From an uncultured Clostridium sp. (GTDB lineage: Bacteria > Bacillota > Clostridia > Lachnospirales > Lachnospiraceae), in NCBI GenBank assembly GCA_947253885.1, contig CAMYAO010000011.1, positions 1 through 61,131 of the forward strand: a stretch of DNA of 61,131 bases. Reading direction: 5' to 3'. Shown one piece after another: positions 43,775 to 51,604 of this stretch. The position numbers and the translations under genes were made by a program. Numbering within the stretch: position 1 is the first letter of the stretch; each line of letters opens with the position of its first letter. The notes beneath the pieces were generated by a model that was not told the origin of the DNA, ran no database searches, and was given only the letters and a program-made list of their open reading frames with translations.

Positions 43775-44439
43775 TAGAACAATTGTTACAAAATCAAGAT
43801 AAATCCTATCGGGAATTTAATGCAGGATTGATTCCGAATATTTCAAAGGAAATGATGATCGGTGTAAGAGTGCCGATTTTGAGAAAATTGGCAAAGAGTC
43901 TGTCAAAAGAGGAAAAGGAGCAGTTTCTTTGCAGTCTTCCCCATGAATATTTTGAAGAAAATATGCTGCATTCCATTTTGCTGTCAGAGATAACAGATAC
44001 AGACAGCTTATTGGAAAAATTGGAGAGTTTTTTACCTTATATAGATAACTGGGCAGTATGTGATGCATTGGTACCGAAGATATGGAAAAGACACTATCGG
44101 GAATTGTATTGTCAGATTCCGAAATGGCTTCAGAACGACCATCCGTATACGATTCGGTTTGGTTACAGTATGTTGATGCATTTTTATTTGGAGGAGGGTT
44201 TTTCCACTGCACATTTGGAGTATTTATTGACCTACGAGGGAGACGATTATTATGTCTTTATGATGATGGCATGGTATCTGGCAACTGCACTTGTAAAGCA
44301 GTATCAGTCGGTTTATCAATTCCTGGAAGCAAAGGTATTGCCGGTTTGGGTTCAGAATAAAGCGATTCAAAAGGCGGTGGAAAGCAGAAGGATTACAGCT
44401 GAACAGAAAGAGGCTTTAAAAAAGCTGAAGCGAAAATAA
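43771..44439 (+). CDS. DNA alkylation repair protein, AlkD-like
   Basis: A 222-residue all-helical HEAT-like protein of the AlkD family: GVRVPILRKLAKSL, YEENMLHSILLSEI-like (YFEENMLHSILLSEI), DNWAVCDALVPKIW and HPYTIRFGYSMLMHFYLEEGF. AlkD enzymes excise bulky or cationic alkylpurines. It is cotranscribed with the two-component genes by overlap. The downstream 44440-44556 contains an IR-like stretch similar to the MITE end (see findings). Confidence 0.85.
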   Translation: MIEQLLQNQDKSYREFNAGLIPNISKEMMIGVRVPILRKLAKSLSKEEKEQFLCSLPHEYFEENMLHSILLSEITDTDSLLEKLESFLPYIDNWAVCDALVPKIWKRHYRELYCQIPKWLQNDHPYTIRFGYSMLMHFYLEEGFSTAHLEYLLTYEGDDYYVFMMMAWYLATALVKQYQSVYQFLEAKVLPVWVQNKAIQKAVESRRITAEQKEALKKLKRK

Positions 44440-44556
44440 AAAGGAACTGTCACATATTAAAAAGATGTTTGCAGAGGGGTAACACTCTGATAAGAAGCTT
44501 TAAGATTGCAGAGTCAGCGGATCAAATGTCATAATTCTGTGAATTGACAAAAGTTT

Positions 44557-45885
44557 TTATAAACTGAAGTCAAAATCATCTGTACCTAAGAAGGCATGTT
44601 TATAGTTCATTATGATAGCTAAAGATTCCGCAAATAAAGGTTGATTTAAAGTATTTATAGCGTTGTCTATATTTTCTTTTGTGAAAAAACCGAGCTGACA
44701 GAGGGTTTGCAGATCGGAAAGTCGTTTTTCTTCCGCAAAGTGGAGCAGAATTGTATCCAAATACTTGGAAATATGTGTCCGATAGTAATTCTCCTGTTTT
44801 TGAGATAATTGAAAAGGATGTGTCAGCCGATAAAGTCGCATACGAACTTTTTCTAAATTGATGGTGTCCTCCTCTAAAAGTTCATCGTAATAATGAAAAT
44901 CATAGAATTGATCGTGTCGCCCAAATCCTCTCAACACCTGTTTTAAAAGATAATGATTTTGACCGGGCAGATAGATAGAAAGAGACAAAGACTCTATATA
45001 GACCTCGGAAAGAGGACAATCTATAAAAGCATCCGGCAGGATGGTCTGAACGGATTTCGGAATCTTGAGTTTTTCAACAGGTAATTGAGAAAAGGCACCT
45101 TTTCCGATAATAGAAACGGTTTCGGGCAGGTCAATATGTGAGTGTCTTCCCAAATATTTGATGAGACAAGAGGTTCCGTCTGAGAGACGTTCGTAAAACC
45201 CGGTCTGATCCAGGAAAAAGACCGGATGCGACGGGGAGAGATGAATCGTGGAGATTCCTGTAGTCTGCTCAAACTGATTTTTGGAATTGGACAGTGCACC
45301 TGAATCTATTTGAATCAGGCTGTCAGGAAGAAACAGTTCCTTTAAATGCTCCTGATAGAAAAATGCGTCGGAAGAAATCCGGGTAGTCCCGGATTTTACG
45401 GCATAGGATACGACAGGAATCATATCTGCAGAAGAAACGGTAGTCTCTAAGGTAATGCCGGAAGACTCTTTGTGGTAGATTCCGAAGCCGTCACTGAAGT
45501 AGTAGGGATTATCCGGAGAAAATATCAAATTCACATTGAGCTCTCCGATATGTTCAATGCAGTTTACACTGGCGGGAATATAGAGAGATTCCTGTGCTGT
45601 AAAGACTATAAAGTTTTTCTTTAACTGTTCCACACCGTCAGATAATACAAGTTCTTCCAGAGATAAACAAAATTCACATGCATATTCCTCAATAATACGA
45701 ACGGACTTCGGAACAACAATTTTTCGGATATCGCCTCCGTTTTCATAGAAGCAATGGGCACCCAGAATTCGAACGGGAAGCCCGTCTATCTCTTCCGGAA
45801 GAGAGACCACCTCTTCCTTTCCTATATATTTTGTAAGGCGGATATAGTTGGTTTCAATTGTATATTCAAACTGTGTTGTATTCAT
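44557..45885 (-). CDS. leucine-rich repeat protein, BspA/LRR_5-like, no signal peptide
   Basis: A 442-residue protein with irregular LRR_5 repeats over about residues 20-290 (LPEEIDGLPVRILGAHCFYE, KIVVPKSVRIIEEYACEF, LFLPDSLIQIDSGALSN, KLKIPKSVQTILPDAF). A helical C-terminal 140 residues follow. It lacks a signal peptide and cell-wall anchor, unlike most BspA-type surface proteins, so it is probably cytoplasmic. Its start overlaps the end of the MoxR ATPase gene by four bases, so the two are coupled. It may serve as a target-recognition module for that ATPase; this is inference. Confidence 0.8.
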   Translation of the reverse strand: MNTTQFEYTIETNYIRLTKYIGKEEVVSLPEEIDGLPVRILGAHCFYENGGDIRKIVVPKSVRIIEEYACEFCLSLEELVLSDGVEQLKKNFIVFTAQESLYIPASVNCIEHIGELNVNLIFSPDNPYYFSDGFGIYHKESSGITLETTVSSADMIPVVSYAVKSGTTRISSDAFFYQEHLKELFLPDSLIQIDSGALSNSKNQFEQTTGISTIHLSPSHPVFFLDQTGFYERLSDGTSCLIKYLGRHSHIDLPETVSIIGKGAFSQLPVEKLKIPKSVQTILPDAFIDCPLSEVYIESLSLSIYLPGQNHYLLKQVLRGFGRHDQFYDFHYYDELLEEDTINLEKVRMRLYRLTHPFQLSQKQENYYRTHISKYLDTILLHFAEEKRLSDLQTLCQLGFFTKENIDNAINTLNQPLFAESLAIIMNYKHAFLGTDDFDFSL

Positions 45886-47393
45886 CGTAATTTCTCTAAT
45901 TCTTCCATTAATTCTCTGTTACGCTCATAAAGCATAAATTTTTTATTGTATTGATAATATTCGTCACATCCTTTATCGGCAATAAATGCGGCACTGTTTG
46001 GATTGATGGTAAGTTCTGTAATCAGAATGAGCATTTCATTGCCGTCTCCGAAATTTTTAATGACAAATCGGAACAGATTTTGAAGCTGTTTTGACAAGGC
46101 AATTGTTTGGGTTTTCATTTGTGCTACTCTGGTCTCGTATTCTTTTTGAAGGAGCAGGAAACATCCTTCCTCTGTAGAAGGATGCTGTAAGCGAATTTCC
46201 TGTTGCATTTTTTCGAAAAATGCAATTTCATATTGAAATTGGGTCTGCTCTGAGGCGGTGATACCATTGGCGGCTTCAGAACGCTGCATGGCATGTGAAG
46301 CTTCTTCTATTAAAACGGTCAGACTTGCTTCTGTACCGATAAAGTCTGTTTTTCGAATGGAAGCTTTTAGGTTTTTTAGTGTCGGAAGCAATACCTTCAG
46401 ATTGGATTCGGTTTCCATTGTTTCTTTAAATTTCGGAAGAATAGCTTCTAATAATAATCCGAGAATGGAAATACGTTCATCAAATGCAGCTTTTTTTGCT
46501 CTTTTTTGAACCATCAGGTTAGCATTTCCATCCAGAATTTCCCGAATCTGATAATCGGTACGGTATTTGTTATACAGTTCATAATAAGCTGCAAATTCAC
46601 CGGTGATCCGTTCGTTGTGAAGATATTGTCCGATTAAAGAGACATCGATTTGGAATCCCTGCTCTTCGTAGAGGCAGATGGCTTCAGACAGATCTTCCCA
46701 ACCGCGTGCGGTAACATAATTTTTCCCATCAACAGTAGTTTCTATCTGATAGAAATCTTCTTTTTTGATATCCAGATAAGTGAGAATAGAATTATGCAGT
46801 TCTTTCTGAGAAGCATAGATGCGCCATTCTTCATAATCGGGTTCTACTTCGATTACCTTTAAGCGGTCTAAAGTAACGATATCAAATTCACGAACGGAAC
46901 GATTGTATTCAGGAGGATTTCCGGCGGTAACAATGACCCAGCCTTTTGGAACCTGATGGCTTCCAAATGTTTTGTACTGAAGAAATTGCAGCATAGATGG
47001 TCCCAGCGTTTCGGATACACAATTGATTTCATCTAAAAAAAGGATTCCTTCTGTTTTACCGCTTTTTTCCATTGTTTCATATACAGAAGCGATGATTTCA
47101 CTCATGGTATATCTGGAAATATCAAAGACAGTGCCGTTGTAGGTCTTCTGAATGATAAGCGGAAGCCCCAGGGCACTTTGTCTTGTATGGTGCGTCATGG
47201 AATAGGATACAAGCGCGATATCCAGTTCCTGTGCAATCTGTTCCATAATTGCAGTTTTACCGATTCCGGGAGCACCGACCAAAAAGACCGGACGCTGTTT
47301 TTCCAACGGAATTTTATAGTTTCCGTAAGTATCTTTTGCAAGATAAATAGAAACGGCTTGTTTTATTTGATTTTTTGCATCTTTTATATTCAA
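45882..47393 (-). CDS. MoxR-family AAA+ ATPase
   Basis: A 503-residue protein. Its AAA_5/MoxR core occupies about 1-270: Walker A GAPGIGKT at 40-47, Walker B ILFLDEIN with Asp121 and Glu122, sensor 1 TAGNPPEYNRS, arginine-rich REFDIVTLDRLKVIEVEPDYEEW. The C-terminal 230 residues are helical and charged. MoxR ATPases work with VWA-domain proteins as chaperones that fit metal centres or remodel complexes; a VWA gene lies immediately upstream (14 bases). The pair plus the LRR protein forms a minus-strand operon. Confidence 0.9.
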   Translation of the reverse strand: MNIKDAKNQIKQAVSIYLAKDTYGNYKIPLEKQRPVFLVGAPGIGKTAIMEQIAQELDIALVSYSMTHHTRQSALGLPLIIQKTYNGTVFDISRYTMSEIIASVYETMEKSGKTEGILFLDEINCVSETLGPSMLQFLQYKTFGSHQVPKGWVIVTAGNPPEYNRSVREFDIVTLDRLKVIEVEPDYEEWRIYASQKELHNSILTYLDIKKEDFYQIETTVDGKNYVTARGWEDLSEAICLYEEQGFQIDVSLIGQYLHNERITGEFAAYYELYNKYRTDYQIREILDGNANLMVQKRAKKAAFDERISILGLLLEAILPKFKETMETESNLKVLLPTLKNLKASIRKTDFIGTEASLTVLIEEASHAMQRSEAANGITASEQTQFQYEIAFFEKMQQEIRLQHPSTEEGCFLLLQKEYETRVAQMKTQTIALSKQLQNLFRFVIKNFGDGNEMLILITELTINPNSAAFIADKGCDEYYQYNKKFMLYERNRELMEELEKLR

Positions 47394-47407
47394 AATAATT
47401 CTCCCTT

Positions 47408-48775
47408 TTATTGATATTCAATTTCTTCGTCTTCCTGCAGTTCGTCTTCATACAGCGTCAACTTCATCGCCCAACTGGGTATTTTCGGAATGGAATATCG
47501 ATTTTTGATAAAAATGAAAGCTGTTTGAAAGGACGGCATTTTTTCGGGGAAAATACCCATACCGTCTGTAAAATAAATGAGACCTTTCAGATCTGTCAAC
47601 TTTCTCTGTCGGATCAATTCCTCCGTACGGGCGAATACCGGTCTAAAATCGGTACCTCCGTATCCGTGAACGGTAAATTTTGCCATGTAGGTTTTCAGAT
47701 CTTCTTCGCAAGTGATGGTTGTTTCCTGTTGGATCTTACTGTCACATTGGATAATATGGATATGAACCTGTTCAAAAAAACTTTTGGTACTTTTTAATAT
47801 AGCGTATGTTTTGTTCAGAAAACTTCGAACGGTTCTTCCCTGACAAGATCCGGAAGTGTCGATTGCAATTACAAAATCTTTGATTTTTTTGGTTTCCCGG
47901 TATTCCAGAGGCTCGACTAACGGCATATTTCCGTAAAGCTGCATGCCATAGGTATAGTAAACATAGTCAAATTCATCATGATTAATGTGTGTTTCTTCAC
48001 TTAGAATAGCGAATTTTCGAAGAAACTCTTCATAATTATATTTATCTCGCGGAACAACGGTAAGTGTTTCGGAAAGAGAACCGGGAGCCATACCGTGATT
48101 CCATTCAAAAACCTGTACGTCCAGTTTGGCAGATGCACCCAACCGTTTCCATTCTTCACTGATCTTTCCGATTCCCGGATGAGGGTTTTTCGGATAGCGC
48201 TTGGTTACGTTATCTTTATCAGGAATCCAAAAGGCATGCAGATCTCTTTGAAAAAGAGAAGCGTTTGTTAAAAGAGATGTCGCTTCTTCTTCATTGGAAA
48301 GAAAAAAGTGATAAATATTTTCAGCAGTAAGTTGAGGTAGTTTCGGCTTCAGTTTTTCAATGATTCGTTGTTGTTCTGCATCTTGACTTGTCTGTAAATC
48401 CTGCCATTTTAATTCTGAAATGGCATATTCCACTGCGATATCTGCAGCAAAATCCCAATAACTTCGAATTAAATTATCATATTGAAAGGGATGATGGAAG
48501 ATACAGTGATAGATCATGTGGAGGTAGGTACGAAACAGAATATTTTTTTCCTGTTCAAAAAGCTTTAAAACTTTATTGTAGTTACAATAAATAGTGATAC
48601 CGTTTGTTCCGAATCCTTCTGTTAATCCGGAGGAGGTTTCCGCCTCATAGAATTCTAACGGCATTTTTAGGAGAGAACGACTGAAAAAAGGCATGAGTAC
48701 TACTAGCTGATTGCGAACATAATCCATGATATTTGCGGCTAAGGCTGTTTTTTGAGGTTTTTTTTCGTCAAACAT
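47408..48775 (-). CDS. VWA-domain protein with DUF2201-like metallopeptidase-type N-terminus
   Basis: A 455-residue protein. The N-terminal half resembles the DUF2201 putative metallopeptidase domain: YLHMIYHCIFHHPFQYDN, then YWDFAADIAVEYAIS. In the family the first motif is H-E-x-x-H; here the residues are His86, Met87 and His90, so the catalytic Glu is missing. The C-terminal VWA domain has a full MIDAS: Asp306-x-Ser308-x-Ser310, Thr375 and Asp404. It is the first gene of the operon with a MoxR ATPase and an LRR protein. It is probably a metal-binding scaffold rather than a protease. Confidence 0.8.
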   Translation of the reverse strand: MFDEKKPQKTALAANIMDYVRNQLVVLMPFFSRSLLKMPLEFYEAETSSGLTEGFGTNGITIYCNYNKVLKLFEQEKNILFRTYLHMIYHCIFHHPFQYDNLIRSYWDFAADIAVEYAISELKWQDLQTSQDAEQQRIIEKLKPKLPQLTAENIYHFFLSNEEEATSLLTNASLFQRDLHAFWIPDKDNVTKRYPKNPHPGIGKISEEWKRLGASAKLDVQVFEWNHGMAPGSLSETLTVVPRDKYNYEEFLRKFAILSEETHINHDEFDYVYYTYGMQLYGNMPLVEPLEYRETKKIKDFVIAIDTSGSCQGRTVRSFLNKTYAILKSTKSFFEQVHIHIIQCDSKIQQETTITCEEDLKTYMAKFTVHGYGGTDFRPVFARTEELIRQRKLTDLKGLIYFTDGMGIFPEKMPSFQTAFIFIKNRYSIPKIPSWAMKLTLYEDELQEDEEIEYQ

Positions 48776-48812
48776 AATACTTCTTTCTAAACAATCTTAC
48801 AAAGTTAGTCAC

Positions 48813-48839
48813 TATTATATCACGAAAAAATATTTTCGT
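48813..48839 (-). promoter_or_regulatory. putative promoter -10 and operator of the VWA-MoxR-LRR operon
   Basis: TATAAT on the minus strand (complement of 48813-48818) lies next to the palindrome ACGAAAA-AATA-TTTTCGT (48822-48839), which overlaps the spacer and -35 area. No good -35 is seen, which fits a regulated promoter. Confidence 0.4.
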
Positions 48840-48855
48840 ATGTAAGGGCTAAAAA

Positions 48856-48885
48856 TTGTTATATAAAATATACGCACTTTATAGT
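48856..48885 (+). promoter_or_regulatory. promoter of the small secreted protein gene
   Basis: TTGTTA, 18 bases and TATAGT, about 50 bases before the start codon. Confidence 0.45.
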
Positions 48886-48936
48886 AAAATAAAAAGCCAA
48901 TATTTATTTTTTTCATGAAAGAAGAAGAGCAAATTT

Positions 48937-49353
48937 ATGAAGAAGCGAATGAAAGGAATTGTGGCGATTGCATTGTCTGTGCTTATGGCAGTAGGAAGTG
49001 CACCTATTACGGCAAAGGCAACAAGCATTCCTATTACAATCAAGCAGGTGGGAGCAACTACTACTGCTGTAAAGTTGGCATGGAGCCGTACGTCTGCCGC
49101 AGTCGGAGGCTATGAGTTAAGCGGAACTATTTACAAAGGGAGCTCTTATCGAAGATTTTCTTACAGGACAACGGGCAACTCTATTGTGTTCAACAATATT
49201 CCGAAAAACAGTTCTTTAAGCTGCAGAATATATGGTTTAAATGCAAATAAAACGATAAACTATAATATTTCGGGATATTTGTCAGATGGTGCTGTAGCAC
49301 CGTCCACTCTGGGGAAGATTCGTTATATAGCTGGGTACATGTGTATTAAATAA
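48937..49353 (+). CDS. small secreted protein, fibronectin III-like
   Basis: A 138-residue protein with signal peptide MKKRMKGIVAIALSVLMAVG, cleavage probably after AKA near residue 28. The mature part looks like one Ig/fibronectin III-type sandwich (VKLAWSRTSAAVGGYELSG, SIVFNNIPKNSSLSCRIYGL) and ends with YMCIK. No attachment motif. Weak ribosome site. It is divergent from the VWA operon. Function unknown. Confidence 0.65.
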   Translation: MKKRMKGIVAIALSVLMAVGSAPITAKATSIPITIKQVGATTTAVKLAWSRTSAAVGGYELSGTIYKGSSYRRFSYRTTGNSIVFNNIPKNSSLSCRIYGLNANKTINYNISGYLSDGAVAPSTLGKIRYIAGYMCIK

Positions 49354-49357
49354 AAAA

Positions 49358-49410
49358 ACAGACATGTATGGAGGGCAATTTGTGTCAGCTCTCCCATGTC
49401 TGTTTTTTTT
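49358..49410 (+). terminator. terminator of the small secreted protein gene
   Basis: ACAGACATG pairs with CATGTCTGT, with an inner GGAG/CTCC pair, followed by eight T. Confidence 0.88.
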
Positions 49411-49427
49411 GTGATAAAATACTAGCT

Positions 49428-50105
49428 ATGAATAGAAAAACGTACAGAATTATATATGAAGATCAGTGGATATTTGTTTGCTACAAGCCGTCCGGAATGC
49501 CGGTTCAAACAGCGAAAATAGGTGTGGAGGACATGGTCAGCTGTTTAAAAACATATCGGGTAAGGAAGCAGGAAGAACCTTTTATCGGAGTGATCACCAG
49601 ATTGGATCAGCCGGTTGAGGGACTGTTGGTATTTGCAAAAACAAAAAAGGCGGCAGCAAATCTATCCGGACAACAACAGACAGGCGATTGGGCAAAGGAT
49701 TATAAAGCTGTTGTTTGCGGAGCTATGCCGGGAAAAGTAGGGCGTTTGGAAGATTACCTGTGCAGAGATGGGAGACAGAATCTGTCAAAGGTAGTAAAAA
49801 AAGGAGAGAAGGATGCAAAATTAGCAGTGCTGAACTATGAGGTAAAGGAAACACGAAACGGATACAGCCTGCTGGAGATACATTTAGAGACAGGGCGTCA
49901 TCATCAGATCCGGACACAGCTTTCACATGCCGGATATCCGATTTACGGAGATGTGAAATACGGAACGGGGTCCAGTATCGGATTACCGCCGCTGGCTTTG
50001 TGTGAGTATCATTTAAGATTTTTACATCCGAAAACCGGAGAAAAAATAGAATATCATATTCAGCCGGAGGGCGAAGGATTTAATGCATTTCAGGACAAAA
50101 TATGA
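49428..50105 (+). CDS. RluA-family pseudouridine synthase
   Basis: A 225-residue synthase without S4 domain. Motifs: YEDQWIFVCYKPSGMPVQ, the catalytic GVITRLDQPVEGLLVFAKT with Asp60, LLEIHLETGRHHQIRTQLSHAGYPIYGDVKYG. The target RNA is not evident. The start at 49428 is the first ATG after the terminator of the preceding gene; it lies about 12 bases after a -10-like TAAAAT, so the transcript may be nearly leaderless. The gene precedes proS by 41 bases. Confidence 0.9.
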   Translation: MNRKTYRIIYEDQWIFVCYKPSGMPVQTAKIGVEDMVSCLKTYRVRKQEEPFIGVITRLDQPVEGLLVFAKTKKAAANLSGQQQTGDWAKDYKAVVCGAMPGKVGRLEDYLCRDGRQNLSKVVKKGEKDAKLAVLNYEVKETRNGYSLLEIHLETGRHHQIRTQLSHAGYPIYGDVKYGTGSSIGLPPLALCEYHLRFLHPKTGEKIEYHIQPEGEGFNAFQDKI

Positions 50106-50146
50106 TAAAATAGTCGTTACGAAAAATATTTAGATGGAGGCCTAAA

Positions 50147-51586
50147 ATGGCAAAGGATAAAAAATTGGTAGAGGCAATTACTTCCATGAAGGAGGATTTT
50201 GCCCAGTGGTATACAGATGTTGTAAAGAAAGCAGGCTTAATTGACTATTCCAGTGTAAAGGGGTGTATGATCATCAAACCGGCAGGTTATGCAATCTGGG
50301 AGAATATTCAAAAAGAGTTGGATCATAGATTTAAAGAAACCGGAGTAGAGAATGTATATATGCCGTTATTTATTCCGGAAAGTTTACTGCAGGTAGAAAA
50401 AGATCATGTGGAAGGCTTTGCACCGGAAGTGGCATGGGTGACACATGGAGGGCTGAATCCTTTGCATGAGCGGTTGTGTGTACGACCTACTTCAGAGACT
50501 CTTTTCTGTGATTTTTATAAAAATGAGATCCAATCCTATCGGGATCTGCCAAAGATATACAATCAATGGTGTTCTGTTGTACGTTGGGAAAAGGAGACAC
50601 GTCCGTTTCTTCGTTCCAGAGAATTTTTATGGCAGGAAGGTCATACCGCGCATGCCACAGCAGAGGAAGCAGAACAGAGAACTATCCAGATGCTGAATCT
50701 GTATGCCGATTTCGTGGAAGAGGTACTGGCAATGCCTGTTATTCGCGGTCAGAAAACAGAAAAGGAAAAGTTTGCAGGAGCGGAAGCGACCTATACGATT
50801 GAGGCTTTGATGCATGACGGAAAAGCGCTTCAGTCGGGAACCAGTCATAATTTTGGTGACGGATTTGCAAAGGCATTCGGAATCCAGTATTCCGATAAGG
50901 AAAACAAACTTCAGTACGTACATCAGACCTCATGGGGAATGACGACTCGTCTGATCGGAGCAATGATTATGGTACACGGAGATGATTCGGGTTTAGTCTT
51001 ACCTCCTAAAATTGCACCGACACAATTGGTGATTATTCCGATCCAGCAGAAAAAAGAAGGGGTTCTGGAGAAGGCGGAGGAACTTTTAGGCAGACTGTGT
51101 AAAGTAGTGAGAGTAAAGACGGATTCGAGTGACAAGAGTCCGGGCTGGAAGTTCTCAGAGCAGGAGATGTGTGGGATTCCTCTTCGTCTGGAGATCGGAC
51201 CTAAGGACATAGAAAAGGATCAGTGCGTAGTGGTTCGAAGAGATACAAGAGAAAAAATCATCATGGCACTTTCTGAAATAGAAGAAAAGATACCGCAAAT
51301 TTTAGAGTCGATGCAGAATGATATGCTGAAACGGGCAAAGAAGCATCTTACAGAGCATATCTATGATGCACATAATTATGAGGAATTTAAAAATATTGTA
51401 GAGACGAAACCGGGATTTATTCGTGGAATGTGGTGTGGAGATGAGGCTTGTGAGAATCGGATCAAAGAAGAGACCGGGGCGACCAGCAGATGTATGCCGT
51501 TTAATGATCAGGAGCAGATTTCCGGAACCTGTGTATGTTGTGGGAAATCGGCAAAGAAATTAGTATATTGGGGCAGAGCTTATTAA
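50147..51586 (+). CDS. proS: prolyl-tRNA synthetase, archaeal/eukaryotic-like short type
   Basis: A 479-residue class II synthetase that charges tRNA-Pro. It belongs to the short type without the bacterial editing insertion: VENVYMPLFIPESLLQ (motif 1), LCVRPTSETLFCDFYKN and RPFLRSREFLWQEGHTAHAT (motif 2), SWGMTTRLIGAMIMVHGDDSG (motif 3). The C-terminal domain has cysteines typical of a zinc site (WCGDEACENRI, CVCCGKS). TGGAGG precedes the ATG. Followed by cca after ten bases. Confidence 0.96.
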   Translation: MAKDKKLVEAITSMKEDFAQWYTDVVKKAGLIDYSSVKGCMIIKPAGYAIWENIQKELDHRFKETGVENVYMPLFIPESLLQVEKDHVEGFAPEVAWVTHGGLNPLHERLCVRPTSETLFCDFYKNEIQSYRDLPKIYNQWCSVVRWEKETRPFLRSREFLWQEGHTAHATAEEAEQRTIQMLNLYADFVEEVLAMPVIRGQKTEKEKFAGAEATYTIEALMHDGKALQSGTSHNFGDGFAKAFGIQYSDKENKLQYVHQTSWGMTTRLIGAMIMVHGDDSGLVLPPKIAPTQLVIIPIQQKKEGVLEKAEELLGRLCKVVRVKTDSSDKSPGWKFSEQEMCGIPLRLEIGPKDIEKDQCVVVRRDTREKIIMALSEIEEKIPQILESMQNDMLKRAKKHLTEHIYDAHNYEEFKNIVETKPGFIRGMWCGDEACENRIKEETGATSRCMPFNDQEQISGTCVCCGKSAKKLVYWGRAY

Positions 51587-51604
51587 AAGTAAAGAGTGAT
51601 GTTT

